DNA of 64,000 bases from NCBI RefSeq assembly GCF_025673445.1, contig NZ_JAOVQN010000002.1, positions 62,001 to 126,000 on the forward strand. Reading direction: 5' to 3'. Within the stretch, counting starts at the first letter, position 1. Every line of letters starts with the position of its first letter. Of the stretch, positions 16,471-24,182 are shown piece after piece. The position numbers and the translations under genes are program-made. This stretch comes from Ruegeria_B marisflavi (GTDB lineage Bacteria; Pseudomonadota; Alphaproteobacteria; Rhodobacterales; Rhodobacteraceae). The notes below the pieces were generated by a model. It was not told where the DNA came from. It searched no databases and saw only the letters and a program-made list of their open reading frames with translations.

Positions 16471-17333
16471 TTCGCAAAGCTGGCGCGCGCTGCGAGCAGC
16501 GCGCCGCCGGTGATCAGGATCGCGGCCAGGCCCAGTGTCCAGCTGGGCGCCGCGATCCCTGTCAGAACCAGCACAAGCGTAGACAAGAGCGGGGCCGCAT
16601 ATGAACTGGTGCCCAACAGTTGGATGTCTCCACGCTTGACCCCGATATCCCAGACAAAAAACGCAAGGCCTACTGGGCCCAACCCGAGGCCGATTGTGGC
16701 CGCCCAGCCGATCGCACCCTGCGGCCAAGATGTTATTTCAAAAGCGAAATGCAAAGGCCACGAGGCCGCAGCAGTGGCCAGGCAAAACACCGCGACCGAA
16801 CTGGTGGGCGCGTCCCCGATGCGGCGTGACAGGACCGAGTATCCCGACCAGGTCAGGGCACAAAGTAGGGCCAGGCCGTATCCCGGCAGATAAGCGGTGC
16901 TGAACCCCGGCCCGCCGCCGCCGGTGATGATCAGCGCGGCCCCGGCAAAGGCCACCAAAGCGCCCAGGAAATGATCGCGTCGTAATTGTTCGCCCGGCAG
17001 CAGGCCTGAGAAGAGCACGATCAGCAAGGGCCAGAGATAGGCGATCAACCCGGCCTCGGCCGCAGGGGCCAGCCGCAGGGCCGAGAAATACAGCGCGTGG
17101 TAGCCGAAAAGCCCAAGCGTTCCAAAAACATAGACCTGCCACCGCACGCCGCGCAACTGACCAAGGCCGCCGGTTGCAGCCGTCCAGATCAGCCCGAGCG
17201 TGCCGCCGATCGTGAAGCAGATCGCGTTCAGCAACAGTGGCGGCGTGGGGCTTGATCCAACCGTGAGCAGGGCCAGCAAGGCCCACAGAAGAACGGCGAC
17301 AAAGCCGATGGCGGTGGCGCGGATGCGGGTCAT
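16467..17333 (-). CDS. EamA/DMT family transporter, YddG-like
   Basis: The 288-residue protein has about ten membrane helices in two EamA repeats. Early parts read GFVAVLLWALLALLTVGS, and later parts LLCALTWSGYSVLSRRIGD and LLGTSSYAAPLLSTLVL. The sequence pattern is closest to YddG-type aromatic amino acid exporters, but the substrate cannot be fixed. Its ATG overlaps the stop of the upstream LysR gene (ATGA at 17330-17333), so regulator and transporter are made from one mRNA. Confidence 0.82.
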   Translation of the reverse strand: MTRIRATAIGFVAVLLWALLALLTVGSSPTPPLLLNAICFTIGGTLGLIWTAATGGLGQLRGVRWQVYVFGTLGLFGYHALYFSALRLAPAAEAGLIAYLWPLLIVLFSGLLPGEQLRRDHFLGALVAFAGAALIITGGGGPGFSTAYLPGYGLALLCALTWSGYSVLSRRIGDAPTSSVAVFCLATAAASWPLHFAFEITSWPQGAIGWAATIGLGLGPVGLAFFVWDIGVKRGDIQLLGTSSYAAPLLSTLVLVLTGIAAPSWTLGLAAILITGGALLAARASFAN

Positions 17334-18280
17334 TGCGGCGCGATCTCTTCGATAGGTATGATGGTGAAGGCGTCGGAGATATGCGCGGTCTTGTCAATCT
17401 CGGCCATGAACCAGTCGCGAAAGGCGGCGATCTGGGGGCGGGTTTCGGCGCCTTTCAGGCAAAGGAAGCGGAAACGCCCCTGTGATTCAATCGCTGTTTT
17501 GAAGGGCGCGACCAGGCGACCCTCCTCCAAGTCCTTGATAATCATCGCTCTTCTGGCTAGTGCAACGCCCGCACCCGCAACGGCTGCATCGACGGCGTGG
17601 TCGGCGTTGGAAAAATGCGTGCCGTGTGTGGGAGTAAAGGAGATGCCGACCGCGCGGAACCAGACGGGCCAGTCGACGGGCGGGCGGAGGAAAGCGATAG
17701 AATCGTCGAAGATGAGGGGAGCTTCGATCAGGCTTTCGGGGGTCGTGTAGCGTTCGGAAAGCTCGGGCGACATCACCGGCGTAAGCCATTCTTTGCGTAC
17801 CGGAAACGAATAAAGTCCTTCGTCATCAAGGCCATAGCCGAAGCGGATCGCGACATCCACATCCTCGCGCGCGAGGTCCATAACGCGCAGGGTTGCCGAG
17901 AAGCGCAGATCGATCGTGGGGTGTTTACGGGCAAAGTCATAGAGACGGGGCGCCAGCCATTTCGCGGTGAGCGCGGGGCCCGCGGTGACGGTCAGGGTGG
18001 TATTGTCCTGCATCCGCCGAACACTGCGCCATGTATCTGTAAGTATCTGAAAACCATCACTTATTCCGGGGGATAATGCGCGGCCGATCTCGGTGAGTTC
18101 GACCGCACGGTTGAGGCGGCGGAACAGGGGTTGGCCGACGTGCTCCTCCAGCGACTTGATCTGAAACGACAGCGCGGCAGGGGTGACATTCAGCTCTTCG
18201 GCAGCCTTGGCAAAGGACATGTGCCGGGCGGCGGCCTCGAAGGCGCGCAGGGCGGTGAGGGGTGGCAGGCGGTCGATCAT
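17330..18280 (-). CDS. LysR family transcriptional regulator, GcvA-like
   Basis: The 316-residue protein has the LysR winged helix at its N-terminus (PLTALRAFEAAARHMSFAKAAEELNVTPAALSFQIKSLEE) and the periplasmic-binding-like effector domain, with GcvA-type phrases LTVTAGPALTAKWLAPRL and DVAIRFGYG. I start at ATG 18280, as LysR proteins begin a few residues before this helix, and not at the open frame's ATG at 18346. It is co-transcribed with the DMT exporter. It is divergent from a 36-residue ORF, a usual layout for LysR control. Confidence 0.9.
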   Translation of the reverse strand: MIDRLPPLTALRAFEAAARHMSFAKAAEELNVTPAALSFQIKSLEEHVGQPLFRRLNRAVELTEIGRALSPGISDGFQILTDTWRSVRRMQDNTTLTVTAGPALTAKWLAPRLYDFARKHPTIDLRFSATLRVMDLAREDVDVAIRFGYGLDDEGLYSFPVRKEWLTPVMSPELSERYTTPESLIEAPLIFDDSIAFLRPPVDWPVWFRAVGISFTPTHGTHFSNADHAVDAAVAGAGVALARRAMIIKDLEEGRLVAPFKTAIESQGRFRFLCLKGAETRPQIAAFRDWFMAEIDKTAHISDAFTIIPIEEIAPQ

Positions 18281-18320
18281 AGAGTAAGAAAATCTTGACT
18301 GAAGTAAGAGAAACTCTCGT

Positions 18321-18349
18321 TTGTGACTTTGATTTTCTGGAGACATATT
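18321..18349 (+). promoter_or_regulatory. putative sigma-70-like promoter for the 36-residue ORF, next to LysR repeat sites
   Basis: TTGTGA (18321-18326) and CATATT (18344-18349) are 17 bp apart and lie 45 nt before the small ORF. Identical decamers aagagaaact at 18306-18315 and 18361-18370 flank it and may be regulator contacts. Each hexamer matches the consensus at four of six positions. Confidence 0.4.
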
Positions 18350-18393
18350 GGGGTCAAGTCAAGAGAAACTGAATCAATGAAAAGGAGCCCGAG

Positions 18394-18504
18394 ATGATCG
18401 AGATGACGACAAACCCCGCTGCCCGCCGGGCCATGGAGCGCGCGCATCAGGAACGCGCCCGCGCCATCAGGAACGCCTGGAGCTGGCTGTTCGGTTCCCG
18501 CTGA
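18394..18504 (+). CDS. 36-residue basic small protein, divergent from a LysR gene
   Basis: The ORF starts at ATG 18394 eight bases after aaggag and ends at TGA 18502-18504. The product is rich in Arg and Ala (AARRAMERAHQERARAIRNAW) and ends WLFGSR, suggesting one amphipathic helix. I do not recognise a family. Support comes from the good ribosome site, a plausible promoter, the divergent LysR gene, and a terminator 27 nt after the stop. It could be an effector peptide or a leader, but no function is visible. Confidence 0.6.
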   Translation: MIEMTTNPAARRAMERAHQERARAIRNAWSWLFGSR

Positions 18505-18530
18505 CCGCTGCGCGCGCGGACTTACGGGAT

Positions 18531-18571
18531 GATCGGGGTCGACCCTGCCGGGTTGGCCCCGATCCTGTTTT
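18531..18571 (+). terminator. rho-independent terminator after the 36-residue ORF
   Basis: GATCGGGG (18531-18538) pairs with CCCCGATC (18557-18564) and is followed by TGTTTTG. The loop is 18 nt and can fold further. It fits the end of the small-ORF transcript. Confidence 0.6.
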
Positions 18572-18628
18572 GTACCGGAAAATGACCGTTTTGTACCCGC
18601 TGCAAACGGGCGATTGACCGTTTTGTAC
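18568..18628. repeat. three TTTTGTAC repeats in helical phase
   Basis: TTTTGTAC occurs at 18568-18575, 18589-18596 and 18621-18628. The last two are preceded by TGACCG, giving 14-base matches. Start-to-start distances are 21 and 32 bp, close to two and three helical turns. They lie between two converging genes, where operators are not expected. Confidence 0.5.
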
Positions 18629-18644
18629 TGGGCGCAGAGGCGCC

Positions 18645-21600
18645 TCAGCCGCTTGCGAGGCGGAAGATTTCGACCGGTTCGCGAATGCCCTTGAGGGTGA
18701 CTTCGCCCTTCGATTCGACGGCGTAGTCATCCTCGACCGCGATCGAGGCGCGGGGGCTGAGCAGGATCTCTCCATCCTCGGCCTCGTCGCAGAGACGGGC
18801 GGCGAGGTTCACGGCAGTGCCCGAGGCGGTGTAGTCGAACCGTCCCTCGTAGCCGACCATGCCGACGGTCGCATATCCCATAGCGACGCCGACGCCGAAC
18901 CCCAGCCGGTGCCCCAGCCGTTTCCAGCCGCGGCAGAGATCGGCCATGCGGTCGCGCATGGCCAGCGCCAGCCGCACCGCCTCGCCCGCCGGATCGTCGC
19001 AGGGGAGGGGATCGTTGAACAGCACCATGATGCCGTCGCCCATCCGGTGATCGACCCCGGCGCCATGGGCGTTGATCAGCTTGCCCATCTCCTGATGATA
19101 GGTTTGCAGCACCTCGATGGTCTCTTCGGGTTCGGCGGTTTCGCAGAAGGCGGTAAAGCCGCGAATGTCGCAGAACAGCACCCCCAACAGGGCGCGGTGG
19201 CTGGACAGCATCTTCTCTGACCCCGAAGAGACCACGGTGTCGGCCACGGCGGCGGGCAGGAAGCGTTTCAGGCGGCCCATACGTTCGATCTCGCCCACCT
19301 GATCCTCGACCCGGGTCTCCAACTCGGCGTTCAGCGCTTCGAGCGCCTTGAACTGGCGCACGTTCTCGATGGCGATGACGGCCTGGGCGGCGAAGGTTTC
19401 GACGAGGGCGATATCACGGTGCTGGAACGAAGCGGCCTCGTGGCGAAACAGGTCGATGCATCCCACCGCCTCGCCGTTGAAAAGCAACGGAACCGACAGC
19501 ATCGAGCGAATGCCGGTTGTGTCCACGAAACGGCGGGTCAGCGTATCGCCTTTTGTATAGCTTGCTTCTTTGGTCAGATCGCCCACGGCCCGGGACTTGC
19601 CGGTTCGGACGGCTTCCGCCGCCAGCGACTCTCCGTCGACATCCAGGAACACCTCGTCAGTTTCCAGGTCGTTTTCCAGCGTGCTCCATTCAGCCCGCAG
19701 TTTCAGCAGGTGCCGGTTTTCATTCAGCAGCAACAGCGTCGCCCCCACTGCGTTGCACAAGCGGGCGGCGCGACTGAGGATCGCTTCGAAAACCGGGCTT
19801 TCATCGTCCCGGCTCTGGCTGATGATTTCGAGGATTTCGGCCGAGGCGCGTTCGCGTTCCAGCCGCTCCTGCACCTCGCGGAACTGGCGCACGTTTTCGA
19901 TGGCGATCACCGCCTGCGCGGCGAAGGTTTCGACCAAGGCGATCTGGTCAGGCGTGAACGGGTGGATTTCGCGGCGATAGAGGTTGATGGTTCCGATTGC
20001 GCGCGTACCCCGGATCAGCGGGATCACCAGATACGAGCGGATCTTTTCCAGTTCTGCCAGTTGCGCGCGGCGGCCTTCGGCGGTGTCAGGCAGGTCCAGG
20101 GCCGACAGATCCTCTATCTGGATGATGCGCCGCTCTGTGATCGCTTGAGAGGTGGTGAGGACCGAACTTTGGATTGGTTCGACCTGTGTGTTCCAGACCC
20201 GCGCCATTTCGGGACCGGCACCGCGATGTGCCGGGACGCGGAAATGCGTGCCCTCGTCGTTGACGAGGCTCATGAAAGCCAGCGGTGCATCGCAGAGCCG
20301 GCAGGCGTTCGCCAGGATTGCGTCGAACACCGGGGTCTCATCTTCGCGCGACTGGCTGATGACGCCGAGGATCTCGCCGCTGGCCTTTTCGCGCTCCAGC
20401 CTTTCCTGCACTTCGCGGAACTGGCGGACGTTCTCGATGGCGATCACAGCCTGGGCGGCGAAGGTTTCGACCAGCGCGATTTCCGATTGGTCGAAAGGTT
20501 TCACCTCGCGCCGGAACAGGGTCAGGTTTCCGATCCCCTCGCCGCCTCTGGTCAGGGGAACGAACAGAACGCTGCGGACACCGGATTCGTCCACCATCGC
20601 GCGCACAACCGGGCTGTTTGCCTGATAAAGCTCGCTTTGCCCCATGTCCTCGAACGAGATCAGGCGGTTTTCCATGATGGATCTTGCCGCGTAGGACAGG
20701 CTGGCATCCATCGGCATCCGGCCCGTGTCGTAGAGTTCGATCGCGGCGGGAAACATGCCTCTGTGTGCGGCCAGTCTCTGGGCCGCATCCTGCCGGGTCC
20801 CCAGGATCAGCCCGGCGAGCGGCGCGTTGCACAGGGCACAGGCGTTTTCGAGGATCGCCTCGAAGACCGGTTTCTCGTCCTCGCGGCTCTGGCTGATGAC
20901 TTCGAGAATTTCGGCCGAGGCGCGCTCGCGCCGCAAACGCTGCTGCACTTCGCGGAACTGGCGGACATTCTCGATGGCGATGACGGCCTGGGCGGCAAAG
21001 GCCTGAACCAGGGCGATCTGGTCATCGGAAAACGGCGCCACTTCGCGGCGATAGAGCGAGATGGTTCCGAGGCACGTCTCGCCGCTTGTGAGCGGGACCA
21101 CAAGCAGGGTTCGCATCCCCTCGGTCTCGACGGCATGCACGCGCAGGGGCTGGCCTGCGGCGTAGAGTGGGCCGGCGGCCAGATCCTCGATATGTACGAC
21201 GGTCCTTTCCGTGACCGCGCGCGCCGTGTCCGACTGTGTCGGGTCGAGCGGTAGGGGGCTGGACTTCATCACCGCGACGAATTCCAAGGAGGTGCCGTGG
21301 AACGCGACCAGTTCCAGAGCGGCCGCATCCGGCGTGATCAGGCGGATGTAGGCCAGCGGTGCATCACAAAGCCGCGCCGCGCCGTCGAGTATGGCGTCGA
21401 AGACCGGTGTTTCGTCGTCGCGGGATTGCGAGATGACGCTGAGGATGTTCTTGGTGGTGGTTTCCCGTTCGAGACGGGTCTGGACCTCGCGGAACTGGCG
21501 GACATTCTCAATGGCGATGACAGCCTGGGCGGCGAAGGTTTCGACCAGCGCGATTTCACCGGGGGAAAATGGGCGCTTTTCCCGCCGGTAGAGCGTGAAG

Positions 21601-23150
21601 GCGCCAATGCCGATGCCTTTGCTGACCAAGGGCACGGAGATGAAGCTGCGAAAGCCTTCTTCGTCGACCATCTTGCGCCGGTACATTTCCCCGGCGCGGT
21701 ACATTTCGGACCCCTGTGCATCCGGAACATGCTGCGCCTTGCACTCGTTGATGGCGCGGGCCACTGCGAGCCGCTCCGGGTCAAGCGGAAACGGGTTCTC
21801 GCGCAACCAGTCAATCATGTCGGAGTGCATTCCGCTCCACGCCTTGATCTCAAGATGCGTGCGATCCCGGTTTGGCAGAACCAGAAACCCGAAGGGCGCG
21901 TCGCACAGGCTCAGGGCTTTGTCCAGGATCACGTCGAACACGGGCTGATCGTCGTCGCGCGATCGGCTGATGACTTCAAGAACGTCGCGGGTCGCGGTCT
22001 CTCGCTCCAGCCGGGTCTGGACCTCGCGGAACTGGCGGACATTCTCGATGGCGATGACAGCCTGGGCGGCGAAAGTTTCGACCAGCGCGATCTCGTCCGG
22101 GGCAAAGGGGCGCACCTCTTGCCGAAACAGCACAAGGCAGCCGATGCCCCGGTCGCCCGAGCGCAGCGGCACGGCCAGCAGAGTGCGCATGTTCTCGGTA
22201 TCCACGGCGGCAAGCGTCATCGGGTTGCCGTAGCGGTAGTTCTCGGATTCGCGCAGGTCGTGGATATGGATGACCTTGCCGGTGCGGACCGCCTCGACGT
22301 GATAGTTGGGGGCATCCATCGGCCAGACCCAGCGATCTGACGGGATGACGCGTTTCGAATTGCCGAAGGTCGCGACCTCGCGAAGGTGGGCACCGTCAGG
22401 GTCGACGATATCCAGATCCGCCAGGGGCGCATGGCACAGGCGCGCGGCGCTTTTGAGGATGACGTCGAAGACCGGCCATTCGTCATCGCGGCTTTGGCTG
22501 ATGACCTGAAGGATCTCGGCCAGAGCGGTTTCTCTTTCCAGGCGGGTCTCGACCTCGTGGAACTGGCGCACGTTCTCGATGGCGATGACGGCCTGGGCGG
22601 CGAAGGTTTCGATCAACCTGATTTCGTCATCGGTAAAGGCCTGCACTTCGCGGCGGAATAGCGTGATGCAGCCGATGGCCCCAGCCTCGCCGAGGAGTGG
22701 GACGCAGAGGATCGTTCGCATGCCTTCCGATTCGACCATCGCCACGCGACCCGGGTCGCCCTGCCGGTAGAGGTCGGTATCGGTCAGGTCCTCGATATGG
22801 ACCACGCGTGCCGTCCGCATTGTCACCGCTGGAACCAGATGGCTGTCCAGCGGTCTTTCGGCCGTTCCCACGGACAGGTGCCGCAGCCCCTCACCGAAGT
22901 GCGCAACAAGGTGCCAACGGCTGCGCGCGGCATTGAGCAGGCACAGATTGGCAAGCGGCGCCCCAGAAAGATGCGCGGCCCTTTCCAGAATTGCTTCGAA
23001 CACGGGTTGAGCATCCGCGCGCGACCGATGCAGAAGGCCGAGAATGTCGTGCAGGGCCTGTTCGCGCTCCGAGATGGGAGCGTTCGCTGACGACCGATGG
23101 GGCGGCGTGTCTGGAGGCGGGTGAAGGGCCAAATCCTGTGCTCCGGTCAT
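18645..23150 (-). CDS. giant sensor: seven tandem GAF domains plus class III nucleotidyl cyclase
   Basis: The 1501-residue protein has no signal peptide or membrane helix, so it is cytoplasmic. Seven GAF domains occupy roughly residues 45-190, 220-368, 398-547, 577-726, 756-905, 935-1084 and 1114-1262. Each ends in a nearly invariant seam (VETFAAQAVIAIENVRQF), and the DNA repeats with a period near 540 bp. A short coiled coil leads to the cyclase domain (about 1320-1495). This has both metal-binding Asp motifs (CDIRGFTAF, MGDGIMVLF) and the Asn/Arg transition-state motif VNLAARL. The Lys usual before GD in adenylate cyclases (KxxGD) is His here (HRMGD), so activity or nucleotide choice is uncertain. 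GAF ligands are unknown. Confidence 0.9.
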   Translation of the reverse strand: MTGAQDLALHPPPDTPPHRSSANAPISEREQALHDILGLLHRSRADAQPVFEAILERAAHLSGAPLANLCLLNAARSRWHLVAHFGEGLRHLSVGTAERPLDSHLVPAVTMRTARVVHIEDLTDTDLYRQGDPGRVAMVESEGMRTILCVPLLGEAGAIGCITLFRREVQAFTDDEIRLIETFAAQAVIAIENVRQFHEVETRLERETALAEILQVISQSRDDEWPVFDVILKSAARLCHAPLADLDIVDPDGAHLREVATFGNSKRVIPSDRWVWPMDAPNYHVEAVRTGKVIHIHDLRESENYRYGNPMTLAAVDTENMRTLLAVPLRSGDRGIGCLVLFRQEVRPFAPDEIALVETFAAQAVIAIENVRQFREVQTRLERETATRDVLEVISRSRDDDQPVFDVILDKALSLCDAPFGFLVLPNRDRTHLEIKAWSGMHSDMIDWLRENPFPLDPERLAVARAINECKAQHVPDAQGSEMYRAGEMYRRKMVDEEGFRSFISVPLVSKGIGIGAFTLYRREKRPFSPGEIALVETFAAQAVIAIENVRQFREVQTRLERETTTKNILSVISQSRDDETPVFDAILDGAARLCDAPLAYIRLITPDAAALELVAFHGTSLEFVAVMKSSPLPLDPTQSDTARAVTERTVVHIEDLAAGPLYAAGQPLRVHAVETEGMRTLLVVPLTSGETCLGTISLYRREVAPFSDDQIALVQAFAAQAVIAIENVRQFREVQQRLRRERASAEILEVISQSREDEKPVFEAILENACALCNAPLAGLILGTRQDAAQRLAAHRGMFPAAIELYDTGRMPMDASLSYAARSIMENRLISFEDMGQSELYQANSPVVRAMVDESGVRSVLFVPLTRGGEGIGNLTLFRREVKPFDQSEIALVETFAAQAVIAIENVRQFREVQERLEREKASGEILGVISQSREDETPVFDAILANACRLCDAPLAFMSLVNDEGTHFRVPAHRGAGPEMARVWNTQVEPIQSSVLTTSQAITERRIIQIEDLSALDLPDTAEGRRAQLAELEKIRSYLVIPLIRGTRAIGTINLYRREIHPFTPDQIALVETFAAQAVIAIENVRQFREVQERLERERASAEILEIISQSRDDESPVFEAILSRAARLCNAVGATLLLLNENRHLLKLRAEWSTLENDLETDEVFLDVDGESLAAEAVRTGKSRAVGDLTKEASYTKGDTLTRRFVDTTGIRSMLSVPLLFNGEAVGCIDLFRHEAASFQHRDIALVETFAAQAVIAIENVRQFKALEALNAELETRVEDQVGEIERMGRLKRFLPAAVADTVVSSGSEKMLSSHRALLGVLFCDIRGFTAFCETAEPEETIEVLQTYHQEMGKLINAHGAGVDHRMGDGIMVLFNDPLPCDDPAGEAVRLALAMRDRMADLCRGWKRLGHRLGFGVGVAMGYATVGMVGYEGRFDYTASGTAVNLAARLCDEAEDGEILLSPRASIAVEDDYAVESKGEVTLKGIREPVEIFRLASG

Positions 23151-23223
23151 GCGGTATGCCTCAGGATAAGGCCGTCATGGTCCCTGCGCCTAATTTTTTC
23201 GAGCGATACGCCCGGGTTGAACG

Positions 23224-23249
23224 AAAAAGGCCGCCCCAGAGGGCGGCCT
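23224..23249 (-). terminator. rho-independent terminator after phbB
   Basis: On the minus strand AGGCCGCCC pairs with GGGCGGCCT around a four-base loop and is followed by five T. It lies 23 nt after the phbB stop. Confidence 0.9.
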
Positions 23250-23271
23250 GTCCTTGCGGCTGGACCGGCGT

Positions 23272-23994
23272 TTAGCCGAAGAACTGGGCACCGTTGGCCG
23301 AAATGGTCGAGCCGTTGATGAACTGGGCGTCGTCGGAGGCCAGGAAGACCACGCAGCGGGCGATTTCCTCGGGCTCGCCCAGGCGGCCTGCGGGGATCTG
23401 GGCGATGATCGACTCGCGGACCTTTTCCGGCACCGCCATGACCATTTCGGTCGCGATGTAGCCGGGGCAGACCGCGTTGGCGGTGATGCCGGCGCGGGCG
23501 CCTTCCTGGGCCAGGGAGCGGACGATGCCGATGTCGCCTGCCTTGGTCGCGGCATAGTTGACCTGGGCGAACTGGCCTTTCTGACCGTTGACCGACGAGA
23601 TCACGATGACGCGGCCGAACTTGCGCTCGCGCATGCCGGGCCAGACCGGGTGAACGGTGTTGAACACGCCAGTCAGGTTGGTGTCGATCACTTGCTGCCA
23701 CTGTTCCGGGGTCATCTTGTGGAAGGGCGCGTCCTTGGTGATGCCTGCGTTGGCGACCACGACGTCGATCGGGCCCAGATCGGCCTCGACCTTGGCGATG
23801 CCTGCGGCGCTTTCCTCGTAGCTGGCGACGTTCCACTTGTAGGTCTTGATGCCGGTTTCGGCGGTGAAGGCGGCTGCGGCTTCGTCATTGCCGGCATAGG
23901 TGGCGGCGACATTGTAGCCTTCGGCCTTGAGCGCCTTGGAAATCGCGGCGCCGATGCCGCGCGAACCGCCGGTGACGAGTGCTGTACGTGCCAT
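23272..23994 (-). CDS. phbB: acetoacetyl-CoA reductase (NADPH)
   Basis: PhbB reduces acetoacetyl-CoA to (R)-3-hydroxybutyryl-CoA for poly-3-hydroxybutyrate. The 240-residue short-chain dehydrogenase has the cofactor motif VTGGSRGIGAAIS, the NAG of VANAGITKDAPFHKM, and the active site SSVNGQKGQFAQVNYAATKAG (Ser, Tyr, Lys). The closing NGSTISANGAQFFG is typical of PhaB. It lies downstream of phbA but has its own upstream region of about 140 nt after the phbA terminator, so it can be transcribed separately. FabG is the alternative, but the gene pair argues for PhbB. Confidence 0.93.
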   Translation of the reverse strand: MARTALVTGGSRGIGAAISKALKAEGYNVAATYAGNDEAAAAFTAETGIKTYKWNVASYEESAAGIAKVEADLGPIDVVVANAGITKDAPFHKMTPEQWQQVIDTNLTGVFNTVHPVWPGMRERKFGRVIVISSVNGQKGQFAQVNYAATKAGDIGIVRSLAQEGARAGITANAVCPGYIATEMVMAVPEKVRESIIAQIPAGRLGEPEEIARCVVFLASDDAQFINGSTISANGAQFFG

Positions 23995-24094
23995 TGAAGA
24001 ATCCTCCAGATCTGAATTGGCTTGATAATGGTGTTACGCTGCGAGGTTGAAATGCGCAACATTGTTTCGCGGAGAATTTCCGCATTGCAGAGTA

Positions 24095-24118
24095 ACAATA
24101 TTGTCGCAGGTGCAGCAT
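24095..24118. promoter_or_regulatory. phbB upstream sites: ACAATATTGT palindrome and TGCTGCA-type motif
   Basis: ACAATATTGT (24095-24104) is a perfect 10-bp palindrome. It overlaps ATGCTGCACCTGCGACAA, read on the minus strand (24101-24118). The first recurs in shortened form before mcl2 (CAATATTG), and the second resembles the sites before phbA, ETF-QO and mcl2. Both are candidate operators. Confidence 0.45.
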
Positions 24119-24135
24119 GTTCTTGGAATGCCACG

Positions 24136-24158
24136 AAAAAGGGCGCCTGACGGCGCCC
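24136..24158 (-). terminator. rho-independent terminator after phbA
   Basis: On the minus strand GGGCGCC pairs with GGCGCCC around a four-base loop, followed by TTTTT. It lies 24 nt past the phbA stop, separating phbA from phbB. Confidence 0.88.
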
Positions 24159-24182
24159 TGTTCCTATGGCCGGTTCGGGCGA

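Noticed and set aside
19419..21254. 611-residue open frame antisense to the GAF protein
   Set aside because: Its internal repeats only reflect the GAF seams on the other strand. No start signal or known domain.
18645..23150. Regular repeats that might suggest a CRISPR or satellite array
   Set aside because: The roughly 540-bp period corresponds to tandem GAF domains in one open reading frame, with conserved protein seams.
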